Program-made: the position numbers and the translations under genes
Part shown: positions 37,939 through 51,100 of the stretch, piece by piece
How the letters are laid out: each line of letters starts with the position of its first letter
Numbering within the stretch: the first letter of the stretch is position 1
The notes under the pieces: generated by a model
The model's input: only the letters and a program-made list of their open reading frames with translations
The model's database searches: none
What the model was told of the DNA's origin: nothing
Assembly (NCBI GenBank): GCA_015698045.1
Contig: BLAL01000005.1
Location: 434,001-498,000 of the forward strand
Direction: 5' to 3'
DNA: 64,000 nucleotides
DNA from: Rhizophagus clarus
Taxonomy: Eukaryota > Glomeromycota > Glomeromycetes > Glomerales > Glomeraceae

Positions 37939-39699
37939 TAAGGACATCAAAATTCTTATATAATATATATCCTTTTATTTGCGTGCATACTTTAAAACAA
38001 GTAATGTAGATGGATCTACTACGTATGTCCAAGAAATTTATAAAATAATAATAAAGGATAATATTAAATATAGATAGAAATTACTACCAACCTCTTCTTT
38101 TTTTCGCTTGTTTTTTTTCCTTGGTTGAAAGGCTTCATTTGTTTCTCTAACTCATTTATTTTCATTTCCGTTTATTTTGTACGAATTTATCATATCCAAA
38201 ATTTTGGGTCGGACGACTATATTCCTTGAGACTTGAAATTCTGAATTGGTGTACGTTGATTTCAATTTATTTTGATTTACCAAGTCTAAGCGTGAATATC
38301 TTGTCAGTAAAGTCATCTAGAAATGAAATTTTCATTTTGACGATATTTCTGCAAGTTATAATTTTGATCTATTGAAAGAAAAAAAGAAGTGTTATTGAGA
38401 TAAGGTATTATATATATACACTGATTTATTGTGACGATATAAGAATTAAAACGGCCGTACGTATTGGCTAAGCGTGAAGCCAAAAAAAATATATTATCAA
38501 AAAAAAAAAACATCTAAGATCCGATCTAATTCGCCTTTACCACATAACGTAGTTATTTACAAGTATAATAGAAGAAATTTTTTTTTTCATTTGATAATTA
38601 TCAATGATCTTGTGCCGTTTACTTTATTACTTTTAATAAAATTGAAATAACAACTTTTGTAATAAAAAAGAAAATTTTTTTGAAGGGATTCTCTCAACAT
38701 CGGATCATTGTCTCAAGCCTTTGTATAAATCTGAAGTTCTTTCCTTATCAATTACACTCTTGATCAGTGGACGATATAGGTACTTAATATAAAAAAGTAA
38801 TTATCATATGCTAAAGAAATGATTAATACTATAAGGTAGTTTCGTTACATTAGTAAAATCCAAAACGGATTTATTTGCTTAGAAGATCAAACAAAAGACA
38901 ATTGTTCGGGTATGTTGTTTGTTTTTAATATAATAAATATTTAGTAGTCAAATCGTATAATTATATATCCGAATTACGCAATGGATAAAGACAAAAAAAT
39001 TTCACCCCACATGACCTTTCGCGTGACAAATATGATTGTAACTACCATAAAAAAACTAAGTCGCCAGAATACTTAAGAAAAAATGGAAACGTGGAGGTAC
39101 AATTATGTTGATGATACTGGACTGGGCACACGACCAGGAGGAACGATTCTCGAGTATATAATAAATCGTTACGGTACAGGTATTTAATTGCATATGATGT
39201 TTCTTTTTCTTTCTTCATCACTCCATAAAAAATAAATTCTCCATCTGATTTAGTTGAATTTGATGAATGAATACCATTAGAAAGAAAATTTTAAAAAAAA
39301 ATCAGGAATAATTTTATTACTATAAATTTGTAAACAGTAAATAAAGTAAAGTTGACAATTTTAGTATGTAATTTATTGTTTTTTTTTAAAAAAAAAATTT
39401 TGGTCAATTCGCTTCATCAACAAATACGATTTTTACCACCAAAAATTTTTAATGAGTTTATAATAATCTCTTTACTCTTTTTTATTTCATCAACTGCTCA
39501 TTTTTTGTTTTTTTGCTTAGCTTCTTAATTGTCAGCTGGACGCTTTTTTAATAATCAAGACGTGTATAGTGCAATATCTTCTTTTATTCATCACCCCTTC
39601 GATAACAAGTTCAATGGACGAAAAGATGATGTACAGCAAAATACAGGGAGGATCAACGTACAGCTAAATGTATCCTATTAAAAAGAAGAAACCAACAAA

Positions 39700-40556
39700 A
39701 TGGACAAACAAAATGTTAAAGAACGAGAGCAAGAACTGTATAGTAAGTTGTGCGTTGCTGAGACCATCAAGTTTGCTGTCGATAAAGCAGTTGACAGTGA
39801 GAGTGTTGGCAAATGACATTGAAATGACATCAAATGACATCAAATGATTACTATAAAAAATGACAGATGTCATTTAAAAAATAGGCAAATGACATGGCAA
39901 TTTGCCATCATTGAGCCACTTGACACAGACGAAAAGCTGAAGGATATTGACAGATTGTCCTGCAACTTAGCAACAATACATGCAAAAGATAAAGAAGCAA
40001 CTGCTGTAATGGTCGAAACTAATATCAATAGCTTCAATAGCTGTAAAGTTTACCTCTTTAAAAACTTTCACGTAAGTCAATATTCAAAGATTTTTTCTCT
40101 GATGCTGAATTGATTAGATTGGAACCCGACATAAGTGACCAGTTCGTACTTTCATGGAAAAGTACCGTCAAACAATTTACTGGTAACGACGAATACGAGA
40201 AATTTATGGATAGATGTAATAGTAAACCTGAATTGGTTGAAAGGATGAACAAAATCTACACTGATAAAACTACAAAAAAGCTTGAACTGGACAACGACTT
40301 AACACGACAAATATATTTACATGCAGAATTAAACATATTGGCCAGCGTTATAAGACAGAAAAAGAAAGAAAGTAGGATTTTTATAGGAATATCCAAAAGG
40401 TGCTGTTACTTATGCGAATTGTATATTAATTTTCTACGATTGAAAGGATATAGTATCTTCATTAATGGAGGACACAAAAAAATATATAGTGCATGGAAAC
40501 TTCCACTTGTAGAAGATAACTTCAATATCGGATCTTTGGATTATACTGTATATTAG
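39700..40556 (+). CDS. OTT_1508-like nucleic-acid deaminase domain protein, 5' part disrupted
   Basis: The C-terminal frame (40110-40556) carries the zinc-dependent deaminase signature: YLHAELNILASVI (HAE with the proton-shuttling Glu) and ISKRCCYLCELY (CCxxC zinc ligands), followed by GYSIFINGGHKKIYSAWKLP. This matches the fungal OTT_1508-like branch of the cytidine deaminase superfamily, expanded in Glomeromycotina. Family members are thought to edit nucleic acids in conflict or defence settings; the substrate is unknown. Upstream coding-looking blocks start with an ATG at 39700 (MDKQNVKEREQELYSKLC) and continue with WQFAIIEPLDTDEKLKDIDR. They are separated by a short repeat-rich insertion and at least one further break. 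The copy may be inactive, or the start may lie further 3'. Confidence 0.6.
39807..39907. repeat. AAATGACATC-repeat insertion with TGGCAAAT/ATTTGCCA ends
   Basis: About 101 bp start with TGGCAAAT and end with its reverse complement ATTTGCCA. Inside are several near-direct copies of AAATGACATC and one inverted copy (GATGTCATTT). It lies between two coding-looking parts of the deaminase gene. No target duplication was seen, so a tiny MITE or a local repeat expansion are both possible. Confidence 0.55.
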
Positions 40557-40960
40557 ATGATCTTGACCAAATTTTAATAACCAAGTTTTAGTCACTCTAT
40601 AATGCCGGATTCTGATAGTGGGGATTCTGATGATGATCAGCATGAAGTGTTTATTAAAAAAGGGCAACTGTAAATTTTAATGTCGATCACTAGTTTTTCT
40701 GATATAAAACTTTTCTCAAATGAATTTTATTATCAATGTCTAAATTAATAAAAAAACATTGGAGCAGAAGACTTTTAAGAGGAGGAATCACTCGTGTCCT
40801 AACCCATAAAATAAGTATTACTATCTAAGTTATGATTAATCTTACTATCTAATTCAGATTGAGGCGAAACAATTGCAAATTGGGCACTAAAGACGTAAAG
40901 AAATAAGATCAGTGCGATCATTTTAAAGTAATAGCCAATAAGCAAAACTTACCTTAAACA
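40557..40960. other. Spacer between deaminase and effector-type fossil
   Basis: About 400 bp of AT-rich DNA following the deaminase stop. No coding or structured feature was recognised. Confidence 0.4.
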
Positions 40961-41557
40961 GCCTTTGTTGGGTGTGCTCACGCAAGAAATCAATAATGGC
41001 TTATTATAATTGCTAAAGCATCAGAGGTACTTGGCATATTTTTTATACCTTTTACTTCAGAAATATCTCTCAGTTGCTTTTCGCAACCTTCCCACGGACA
41101 TTTATAAATTAGATATCCTCGATAATTGATATTTCATGACGTGCTGACAATTCATATATATATCCTAAATTTTCCTTAATTCTTTCGATTAAACTTTTCA
41201 AATCGTCTGTATTTTCTGTGTCTGTTATTTAACATAGGTACGAGAAAAAAATGAGATCAGATCAAATCAATATGTTTTATTGCAAAATTTCAAGAGATAA
41301 AACATTGGGGACATCATATTTATCTTTAAGGCTCTTAATGCCAAGTTCAACTTTCAAAAGATCTATACTGTCAGAATTTTTAACTACAGCTTTTACACTA
41401 TCTCTACAAAAGAATTGCTCTTTGAAGTGTGAAACAGTGAACTTGCAAAAGTAAATATCAATAGTTCAATACCATTATCGTCGATGTATTTTTTGCCAAC
41501 ATTTATTACAAAAGGATTAGTTTGTCCTAAAATTAAACAATTTAGTGAAAATTTCAT
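40961..41557 (-). pseudogene. Crinkler-like (CRN) header gene, fossil
   Basis: A minus-strand start at 41557 opens MKFSLNCLILGQTNPFVI, the style of the ubiquitin-like header of CRN-type proteins in this fungal group. Further blocks follow in order: FTVSHFKEQFFCRDSVKAVV, VELGIKSLKDKYDVPNVLSL, TENTDDLKSLIERIKENLGY and KCPWEGCEKQLRDISEV. The copy is broken in a few places and is treated as a fossil. The family call is by resemblance from memory. It sits beside the deaminase, another conflict-type family. Confidence 0.5.
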
Positions 41558-42393
41558 TTTGATGGTACTTCTAAAATGATCAAATAGTTTTTAGAGAAGG
41601 AAGTTTTAAGAAAACTAGAAGAGTTTTTGAGAGTATATATATACTTTACTGAATACTCTGAATACATCATAATTCATGACTATAGACTTTAAACTTTTGC
41701 GGCTTGTTGTAATGTAATATAATAAATCACAGTTTCTAAGCTTCACTTTGATCATAATTTTAGCCGAAATTATTTAGGTAAAATTGTGATGATTTATAAT
41801 TCTGGCCGGCACTCGGTATTTGACCCAATTTTAACTTACTATATAATGATTGTCACGTGAAACGTGATTATACAAAAATCGCACACCTGAGGTGTAAATT
41901 GCTGTTTCCACCTGCTCAAATTTTCAAATTTTCCTGATAGTCGATAGTCACAATTTCTATAGAGTAAAGAATAATTCTTCACCTATTACAGTACTACTTC
42001 TCTTCGCTGACATTAGTACCTTTCATCTTTCTAATTGTACCTATTAATAAATGAGCTGGCAAAATTATGGCCGAAAATTACTTTTAATAACAAAGTAATG
42101 GGACTAGTTCTTATAGCATTCCGAGAAGGAGAAGGAATTTAAATAGGACATAGCTTGATCTAACGTGAAGATTAACAGAATGAAATTAATAAATTTAATA
42201 TATATTGGATAAATTAAACGTATCATAATTTCGGTCATTTGATCTAATGCATTATACAATTTGATGCATTAAACAAGTTCAACAGTTTATTGGTAATAAC
42301 ATAAATATTTAATATATCTTGATCTAATATAATATAATAAACTTAAATAAATAAATGTATAAATACAATCTTTCAATCTTTTCAACTTCTTTT
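41558..42393. other. Intergenic region
   Basis: No gene recognised. One TCACGTGA palindrome occurs at about 41853-41860, closely followed by a second partial copy ACGTGATT. Confidence 0.45.
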
Positions 42394-44739
42394 TCAAGCT
42401 AATCTAATACCTTTAGTTTTACACATAGCAATAGCTTTAGGTTGACCAGATAAAGCTGCTAACCTAAGATAATTACTACCATTCTCTTCATCCTTACTAA
42501 CACTAATACCATTATATAATATGTTACCAATATTATACATAGCAGTATGATTACCATTATCGGCTGACATTTGAAAATATTTTATGGATTCTTTAATATC
42601 TCTTTTGATGGCTTCACCTGACCATAAACAATGTCCATATCTCAATTGAGCATCTGCTAATCCAAAATCTGCTGCTTCTTTAAAATATTCTACAGATTGT
42701 TTAATTCTTAATTGTTTTGCATTTTTATCTTTAGGATCTTCTATTGGGCATAAATCATAATATAAATAATACCCTTTCCAATATCTAATTTAAAAATTAT
42801 GAGTATTTATCATATTAAAAATAAGTATCAACTTTTTAATACTTACTTGGCAAGCATATCATCAAGTTCAGCGTGTTGACAAAAGGCTTTCCATGCTTTT
42901 AACCTATCTCCATTCCTCTTATGTTCTGCGATAGCTTCTTTAACACTCAATGTATCAACTTCAAATCCACTTAAATCTAAAGATAATTCCAAATCATCAG
43001 GATCTGGTAAATCTGTTTGAGAAGGACTGAAAATTGGTGATGCGGTCGGGGTCTTCTTTGGTTTATAAATTTGATAAATATCGTTTAATGTCATAAATAT
43101 ATCTTTTAAAGAAGGTCTTGCGCTTGGACTATCTCGCATGGCTAAATAATAAAAGTATTATTTTATTTAAATATTTTATCAAAAATGTTTTAAGAAAAAT
43201 TCTTATTTATAATACCTTGATTCGCAATTCTAATCCATTCACTAGGTACACCAAGACTAAATGATGGTCTATATTTTTGATCAACTACAAGATTTCTTAT
43301 TTGTAATATATCCTTTTCCTTTTGAAATGGTAATCTCCCTTCAGCAATTTCCCATAATACCATACCAAAGCTATAAATTTCACATTTTGTTGTATAAGGA
43401 TTATTATGATCTTTTAGTTTTTCCGGTGCCATCCATCTTACATTATCAATAGTTGCTTTAACATGAGTACTAAAATCTCTAAATCCACGACTTAAAGTAA
43501 AATTGGCTAATTTAGCACAACGATGATGAGTTATCAAAATATTTTCTGATCGTATATCATGATGTAATATGGATACGGTATGTAAAAATGTTAATCCACG
43601 AGTAATATCAATAGCAATTTGAGATTTTTCAAGCCAACTAAGTGGTCCATAAGCTGTATAATATTCTTTAAGATTACCATATTCACACCATTCAGTTACC
43701 ATATACATTATTTCTTCTTCATCTTTAGCGAACCCGTAAAATCTTACTATATATTTTGATTCTTTAAGTTTCTTTAATATAGTTACTTGACTTAATATAT
43801 CATTGATTTGTTTCTTTTCTTCCTTATCAAGGATTCTTTTCTTTAATGCTACTTCTTCCCCTTTACGTAATTTTTTAATTACTTTATTACCGCGCTTAAC
43901 CATTTCAAGTGGATCAGAAAATTCATTCATTGATATAGTTGCATCAGCTATGATATCCTCATTTTTTGAAAGTAATTTCTTTTGCCATGCTAAATTCCAT
44001 TGTGTAATATCATCTAATTTAGCATTAATTCCTGATACCTCATTTGCAATTCCTCCTTCAATATCTTGTATATACTAAATTATTTTTTTTAGGAAAAAAA
44101 AAAAAAATTTAGAAATTAAAGAAATTATAAAAATAAATAAATAAATAAAATAAAATATTTAATAAAAGCATTTCATTCATTCATTACCTTATTCATTTCC
44201 TTAATATCATGATTTAAAATCTTTTTATCTTCTTCCATTTGAATTTGATTAGTAATAGCAATAGTAAAATTTAAAATTCTCATTAAACCATCAAATTCAT
44301 CAGTTAAATCAAAAAATTCTTTTTCTATACTACTAGCGGCCAAAAATTTTCTTAAACCTTTAATTTGAGAAATTTCATCAATAAATTTTTTGATTTTTTC
44401 TATTATAATAATTAATTTTTGAAAATTTTTATAATATTCTCTTGATTTAAATAATGATTCATTTTCTAATCTACGAATTTCTAAATTTTTTACGGCTGTT
44501 TCTGCGGCTGTGGTTCTTGATAATAATGATCCACATATCTTTTTATTATGTTCCGCTTTTTGATAAAGATCAATTATATCCGATGTTATACGTGATACTT
44601 CTGTTATTAATGGTAAAAATGGTGATATTGAATCTGATACTTTTGATGTTCCTAAACAATTTAATGTCGCATCTGTTATGTTTAATGCATTATCTAATAT
44701 AATATTCGCGCTGTTTTTTGTTTCACTTTCTTGAGACAT
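42394..44739 (-). CDS. MLKL-like protein: N-terminal helical bundle, pseudokinase, Sel1 repeats
   Basis: Four exons (44739-44188, 44074-43216, 43141-42847, 42784-42394) join in frame to 698 aa. Residues about 1-190 are all-helical with LNITDATLNCLGTSK, PFLPLITEVSRITSDIIDLY and a second heptad-rich region. This resembles the four-helix bundle/adaptor N-terminus of MLKL-type and related plant and fungal proteins. A kinase-like domain follows at about 235-480. It has VALKKR (ATP lysine), HHDIRSENIL (catalytic loop), RWMAPEKL and EIYSFGMVLWEIAEG. However, the glycine loop is degenerate (KRGNKVIKK) and DFG is replaced by NFT (LANFTLSR), so it is probably a pseudokinase. A Pro/Ser linker (KKTPTASPIFSPSQTDLPDP) leads to two or three Sel1-like repeats (FGLADAQLRYGHCLWSG; NGNHTAMYNIGNILYNG). 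Membrane-directed death or signalling function is inferred from architecture only. Confidence 0.85.
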
Positions 44740-47700
44740 AGTTTTTAATTATTAAAGAGAAAGGAAGAGATGATGTTTTTTTTTTCTTCTCTCTTTTTTT
44801 TTTTTTTTTATTTTCACGCAAAATTTTGCAAAATTTATATAATTTTTTTAAACACGATTAATCGGATAATAATAATAAATAATTCCGATAAAAAATGATA
44901 ATAATCTAACGAATAGAATTGTCGTGTATTATTCTAGAAAGAAAAGTAGAAATTATTCTTTATGGAAAATTGAAAAAATAAATTTCGTACTTGCGTACAT
45001 GACAGAAAAGGGAATTATCGGCGGATCTGCGTCTGTCCTTAATCTCCTTAATATCGGTTTTTTTTCCCAAAAATATCATTGAGGACAATCAAAATGATGT
45101 ACAACATTATTTATTTACTACCGTTTTAAATGAGTCATTGTATGCTGTACGGTTGCCGAAATATACGAAATATATTGTGGTGTTGCATACTTTAAATAAT
45201 GAATTTTGTCAAGACTAACCATAATATTTTGAAGAAACCTAGGCTGCAAGTTTCAAGACAAAAAACAAATGTAAAAGTTCCGGCTACGCCCGAATTTGAA
45301 GTTGTCTTCCATAATTATGTCGTCACTCCACATGGTAAAGTTTTGTTGCAATTCGTTCATCATTGGCATACTCGCATAATATTTTTTCATAATTCCATAG
45401 AATTCCACATATTCGATAGAATCTTCACCGTTTCTTCTGGAATATAATGAACCAATCTCTTATTCGCTAAAGGAATAGTGTAATATAAACATACAGATCA
45501 AAAATTTTCGAGTTCTTTCTAAGAATAATCCCGAAAATCTTTATCACAAACCTTTGTGTTATTATCGTTAAATTTTGTGTCAATATACAGTAAGTTTACT
45601 ATTATTATAATTAATGATGATTCGCGATGTTCTTTAATATTTGAATATGGATTCGTGGAGAAATAAGTACTTGAAGTATCCGATTAAGTGATCGTTAACA
45701 TCTAACTATCTATATATCGATTCGCTTATATGAAAACTATGGAACTTTAAATATTGAGGTAGCTTATTTTAATATCATTTGCCACATTTCACCGGGGTTA
45801 TAATCCCCGATTTTCTATTCTTTTAATAGTAAATCTCTTCATAAATTTATAAATAGGAGAACCGGAAGAAGTATATAAAGCGGAGGAAGAATTTTATGAA
45901 AATGAAAGACGGAAAATATCAGAAAATACATCTTTTGGAAGTTATATCAGTCATTTGAAAATTAGGAAGGAAATAACATTTTTTTTAAGCATACGGAGTT
46001 CAATTTCAACAAAATAAAGTTAAATAGTTACTTCGACAAGATAATTTGGCTATTTAAACAAACAAAATTTGAATCACGGACTTTCTGTCAAAGAAATCTC
46101 CGCGTATTAATTTTTTACTTTCTATATCACATGCTCAACCTTTTCATGTATCAACAAAACATTTAATAAAATGCAGATTTATTAATAGAGTTAAATAAGT
46201 TATCATTTTCATTTTTTTTTTACTGCAATATAAACATTCCAAGTATTTTTTGATAAAATCCAAAGGTACATGTTACTGTCCTTTTTGATCAATAACAACG
46301 CAAAATGGTTGGAACAAAATTTTAATTTGGTATTTCAAATAAGCTTTGAGAACGATTCTTTTCCGGAACTTCAAAAACATTGTGTTAAATTATCCAATAA
46401 TCCCGGCAGATAAAACTTTCGATTTATTAAATTTATCTTCAATTTCAGAAAAATCTTTAATATCTTTCATTCGTAAAAATTACACGTGTATGTAACTTTT
46501 CTTTGTCTTTTACCGTTGTTATCTAAATTTTTTTTTTTTGATGCCTTTTGGTACCATTTATTTTTAGAATTCCGGTGCGCTATACCCGTCAACGAATATC
46601 TATAAAAATAAACCATGCGGAAATTAGCAACTTCGAAAATACGATTAATGATTTTTCTTTATATAAAGGCTTTTCGTTAAATTTCTGTTAAAGGAAAAAT
46701 TTTTTTTTTACTCTTTTTTTTTTTGAAAGGTAACGTATAATCAATCTTTTAGTTTTTTTAACGGTTTTAATTCATTAGATAATAATTTAAAAATCTATAT
46801 AAAATTGTGTCAAAATCATGTCAATATTCCCAATTTTGGATCATTCCCGATTAAAACCAAAAAATCATATATCAACAGGATTATATTGAGTAATTATAAA
46901 GATAATTTATAGCCGAAATGTTATTGCGAAAACGTTTTCGGAGCTGAATATTGAATATAATATTTGTTTTACTCTTCCTTTAGATAGCTAATGCTGCAAA
47001 AAACCGAATAATTTTTTTTTTTTATTCAATTTCATAAAATAAGTGAATCCAAATTGACACAGACCAAATTATCAATAGTTTATAACTTGGAGATGAATGA
47101 ATGACCTTAAATAACATCCTGATTAATTATAAAAATTTCTTAGACTTTGTAGGTCCTCATGGTATGCCCGATCATATAATTAAAAAAGATTTGAAATATT
47201 TGTATCTAGTTAATTTTGCACGTTAAGCTTTGGCTATTGAATTTCTTTCTTTGAACCCTAAGAGATATCTCAATAGCTGTAGTATAGAGCGTTCAAAATT
47301 TAGTGTTCTATGATTATAAATTAACCACCTAATAGGCTACTTGAAGCGTAGTTCTCCCTCTCTTCCTTTCTTCCCTCCTTTCTTTATGTTCCCTCTCACT
47401 CTTGCTATCACCCAGTCTTTTCCCTCATATTGGAGACGTCATCATTTTTACTTATCAGCTAGCATTACCCTATCTCCCTTATTATTCTGTATATACAGTA
47501 TATAATAATAAATAATAATATACAATATTTTACATTCCTTCTAAGGTTGCATTTGTCTTGTCTCAACTTTTCACTTAGTCCGACGACGGAGTGCATCAAA
47601 AAATATAAGAGCAATTTCCTGGAATTTTATACCTATCGTATTGGGTTAGTTGAGGATAAGAGAGAGTGTGAGAGCCACGTTTGCTACAAGGCTATACCGA

Positions 47701-48162
47701 AGAACTCATTACGCTTTGCATGTGTGTTGACCAAATTCCTTCATTTTAATATGTCGCAATTATATAGCTATATAATAACAATAAATTCTATTTGAAATTG
47801 TTACAAAATCTTCAGTTTATCATAAAGAAGTGTAATTAAGATTAAAAAAGAAAAGGTCATATCCTTTTATATTATCTTAATCGTACTAGCGCATTCTCAT
47901 TCTCTTTTTTTAGAATTTTACAATGAAAATTCCAAAATTCCGTATATATTTCAATTTGAAAGTTACTTTAAAGTTATTATAATTATCAAATTTTAATAAT
48001 GTGAAAAAAAAATAAAAAATTCTTTAATCAATATACATAACGATATAAATCAATATTTGTACTTAATTTACATCGAAAAGAAACATAATATTTAATATGA
48101 AACGAATAAAATTTTTAAACGTTATTGCTTATTAAAAAGGAACATAAAAATTATTATATAAT
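44740..48162. other. Long intergenic region with gene relics
   Basis: About 3.4 kb with no complete gene. A BTB-family relic lies at about 46276-46490. An exon-like open block after an acceptor at about 45857 reads GEPEEVYKAEEEFYENERRK but cannot be linked to neighbours. A pyrimidine-rich, less AT-rich part at about 47335-47700 (CT-rich runs, then an AATAATAA-type tail) could be part of a mobile element, but no ends were found. Confidence 0.4.
46276..46490 (+). pseudogene. BTB/TLDc-family protein relic
   Basis: The plus strand reads NNNAKWLEQNFNLVFQISFE then NDSFPELQKHCVKLSNNPG. After one 1-nt frame change near 46412 it continues DKTFDLLNLSSISEKSLISF. This is the BACK-like segment that follows BTB domains in the many BTB-TLDc/Kelch-like proteins of Glomeromycotina. 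Neither the BTB nor the C-terminal domain is found nearby, so it is a fragment. Confidence 0.55.
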
Positions 48163-51100
48163 TCATTCTTCTTTCCTATCGGTGTCACTATTAATCCAAT
48201 TATTAATCCATTCTTTAGATTTTGCAATTATGATTTTTTCTTTTTCTTCATTTTTAACAATTTTCTTTAAAGCCTTTTCAGCTTTTTCATAACACATATC
48301 ACTTTCATCTTTAAATTTTCCAAACATAACAACTTCTAGATAAGCAATAGCAATACAAGTACTTAATACTTCCTCAATTTCAGCCTTACCGGTCTCTTTT
48401 TCAATTTCTTGTTTTAAACTAATGAAATCATTCAAATCATTTTTATAAAAAAAGGCATAAAATGGTTTACTTAGCAAGAATTTACCATCAAATGATTGCA
48501 GTCCCAAAAACTCGAATAAATTTTCAATTTTTGGCTCTTTATGATTAACGCTAACTTTCTTTGGCGCCGCTGGTGCGGATGGCGGTGCCTGCAATGGAGT
48601 ATAACTATTATATTGAAGAAAAAAAAAATTTTTTATATCAACAAACATTTCATTTAAATAATATAACAAAACACGTATACTGACTCTTCCATCGGACTTG
48701 CTCCAACTAGTAAATCATTCACTTCCATCGGACTCGCTCCAACTAGTAAATCATAAATATTCGATTAATTATTTTTTTTTTTTAATTCAAAATTTTCATA
48801 AAATTAGAAATAAGAACATACATGATCTCTTATAGTATCCCGTCGCCGCCGGTTTCGCTAGATTAATAACATTATGGATATTATTGATTAATGTTAAAAA
48901 AAAAAAAAAAATAAAGAACACAAATTTTTTCTTTTTTTTTTTTTTTTTTTACCTGTCAATGAACTTGCACCAAATCTCATACTTCCTAGAAAAGATTTAG
49001 TTCCTTTTGGCATATTTAAAAATTGGGGAACTTTTCTTTTCTGTGGAATTGTTTGAGCTTCAGATACAGTTTCATTGTTTCTTTCGTCAATTGCAATAAA
49101 ACTATTAAAAAAAAAAATTATAATCAATCAATAACAAACGTAATGAAATTATATTAATTGCTATATATTTTACCTTGTATATTTTGAAGCTAAATTATAA
49201 GTTTTACCAAGTTTAACGATATGTTCTTTAACTAATGAGTCTGGAATATGTTTATTAGCATTTTCTGGATGTTTGTGAATAAATGATTTTTCATCGTCAA
49301 GATCTTGAATAAGTTTTCTTGCTGCTAATCTATGAATTTTTAAACCTTGTAAAGTAACTGGATCTAAAGGAATATCAAGTTTAATAGGACCATCTTGAGA
49401 AGTAGCTTTCAAAGTAATGACTTTACATGGTTCAATATTTTTTTCTAATATACAATAGACAATAAATCGAACACCAGGATAAATAGGTGGAATAATATAT
49501 GGAGCTTGTTGAAACCTAGTATCAATGAATATATCACTTTGCGATGATGATGATTCTGTATTATCACTTATGCCCGTAGCGGGCTTATCTACTTCCGATG
49601 GCAACTCTTTTTTTTCCGTTAGCTTCGAGAAATCAACATCGGTCCAAGTAATATTGTAGTCCTTAATCGGTGGTTTTAATGCATTTTTTAACATTCCAAT
49701 TACTTTTTTATCCATTCTTTCATCATTCGTTACAAATTGAGCGTATCCTTTACCAGCACGAGCAACAGATTCAACTAAATTATGAGAAACAGAATCACCT
49801 ATTCCTAATGAAAAAAGTCGTAAATCATCTTTCTTTTTTTCTTCATTTTTGCTTACAAGTCTTACAATTTGATCAACATTCCAAACTTCACCATCTGTAA
49901 TAAGAAATACGGAAGTTGGCATATCATCTCTTGAATTTTCAAATACCCATTCTAATGCACTATAAATTTCTGTTCCTCCATAATTCGATTTCATTGCTTG
50001 AGCAAGATTAAGAGCCTCTGATAAAGATGTTTCAGAATAAAGTTGACTTTTTGGAAAAAGAGAATCATAATGAGATCCAAAAGATATTACGTTGAAGTAA
50101 CAATCTTCAGGGAGTGAACGTAATAATAATTCAAGTGCTTGTGCAGCTTTCTTCATAGGTTCAACACTCATTGATCCTGATCTATTTAAAAATTTTATTA
50201 TTAATTGAACAAAAATAACACATTTAGTTGAATTACAACGTACCTATCAACAACAAAAATTAGTTCAGATATGGTTGTATTTAATGAGAATTTTGGAACC
50301 AAAGTTAACATAACACAATTAGTTTGTGTCTCAGGACTATACTCAACAAAAGCTCTGAAAGAAATATAAAAGAACTTTTAATTATATTAAAAAAATCAAA
50401 TATAATAGCGCAAAATAATTACCGCGGTTGATCAAGATCTTTACTTTTAACTACAAGAATGAAATCCTTTTCCAAATGAGTAGTTTGATCAGTTAAAGTA
50501 ATTTTAGAAATTTTAGGATTTCCGTCAATATTCATTTCAGTAGAAATTTTATGTGAAGGTGATTCGATATTTTGAATAGTTGAAGTCATTCTACAAGTAA
50601 CAGTAAGATCTAAATAATAATCTGTTTTACTAGAATAAGATACAACATCAGGATCAAGAATTTTTCCATCATTTGAAGATGATGAATATTCTGAAGAACC
50701 ATATCTTGGAGCGATATTAGTTGGTAGAACAAATCGAATATTCTCTGACTCAGAATCATGTTTAAGTTCGGTAACATATGTAATCTTCATGACTACGGTT
50801 TGACCTGATGTAATATTTCCAACAGAACATTGAAATACATCTTCGGATTCAGATTCTAACAAATAAGCACCATGTCCCTCCTAATAATTTCAAGAAAACG
50901 AAAATCAATTTAATTTATATGTACGAGTAACTGAAATACTTAAATTTATCGGTTATAACCTGAACTGCTTCAGTGTATTCCTTAGCGGCCTCTTTTGATT
51001 CTTTTGCGATACCCTTTACTTTTCTTTGTCCATCAATTTCTGCTTCAAATCCGCAGACTGCTGCGGCTTCATGAATAGGAAACTTATAGAGCGCTTCAAT

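Larger units (their letters stand above)
36258..39699. other. Long intergenic region
   Basis: About 3.4 kb without a complete gene. It contains a possible exon relic at 36983-37140, a strong hairpin at 37907-37938 and many A/T runs. Short frames near 37589-37804 and 38313-38513 are not supported. Confidence 0.45.

Noticed and set aside
43803-44078. 91-residue plus-strand frame
   Set aside because: It is antisense to the pseudokinase exon.
45199-45447. 82-residue plus-strand frame
   Set aside because: The first half (VPATPEFEVVFHNYVVTPHG) looks mildly coding-like, but no homologue is known and no exon chain links it to 45857, so it is not called.
47335-47795. Pyrimidine-rich region with an 82-residue frame, considered as a solo LTR
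   Set aside because: No matching ends, target duplication or second copy was seen, so an LTR call cannot be supported.
49670-49900. Plus-strand frame repeated at 54466 and 61827
   Set aside because: It recurs only because it is antisense to the repeated vWA exon. The minus-strand frame has the MIDAS motifs.
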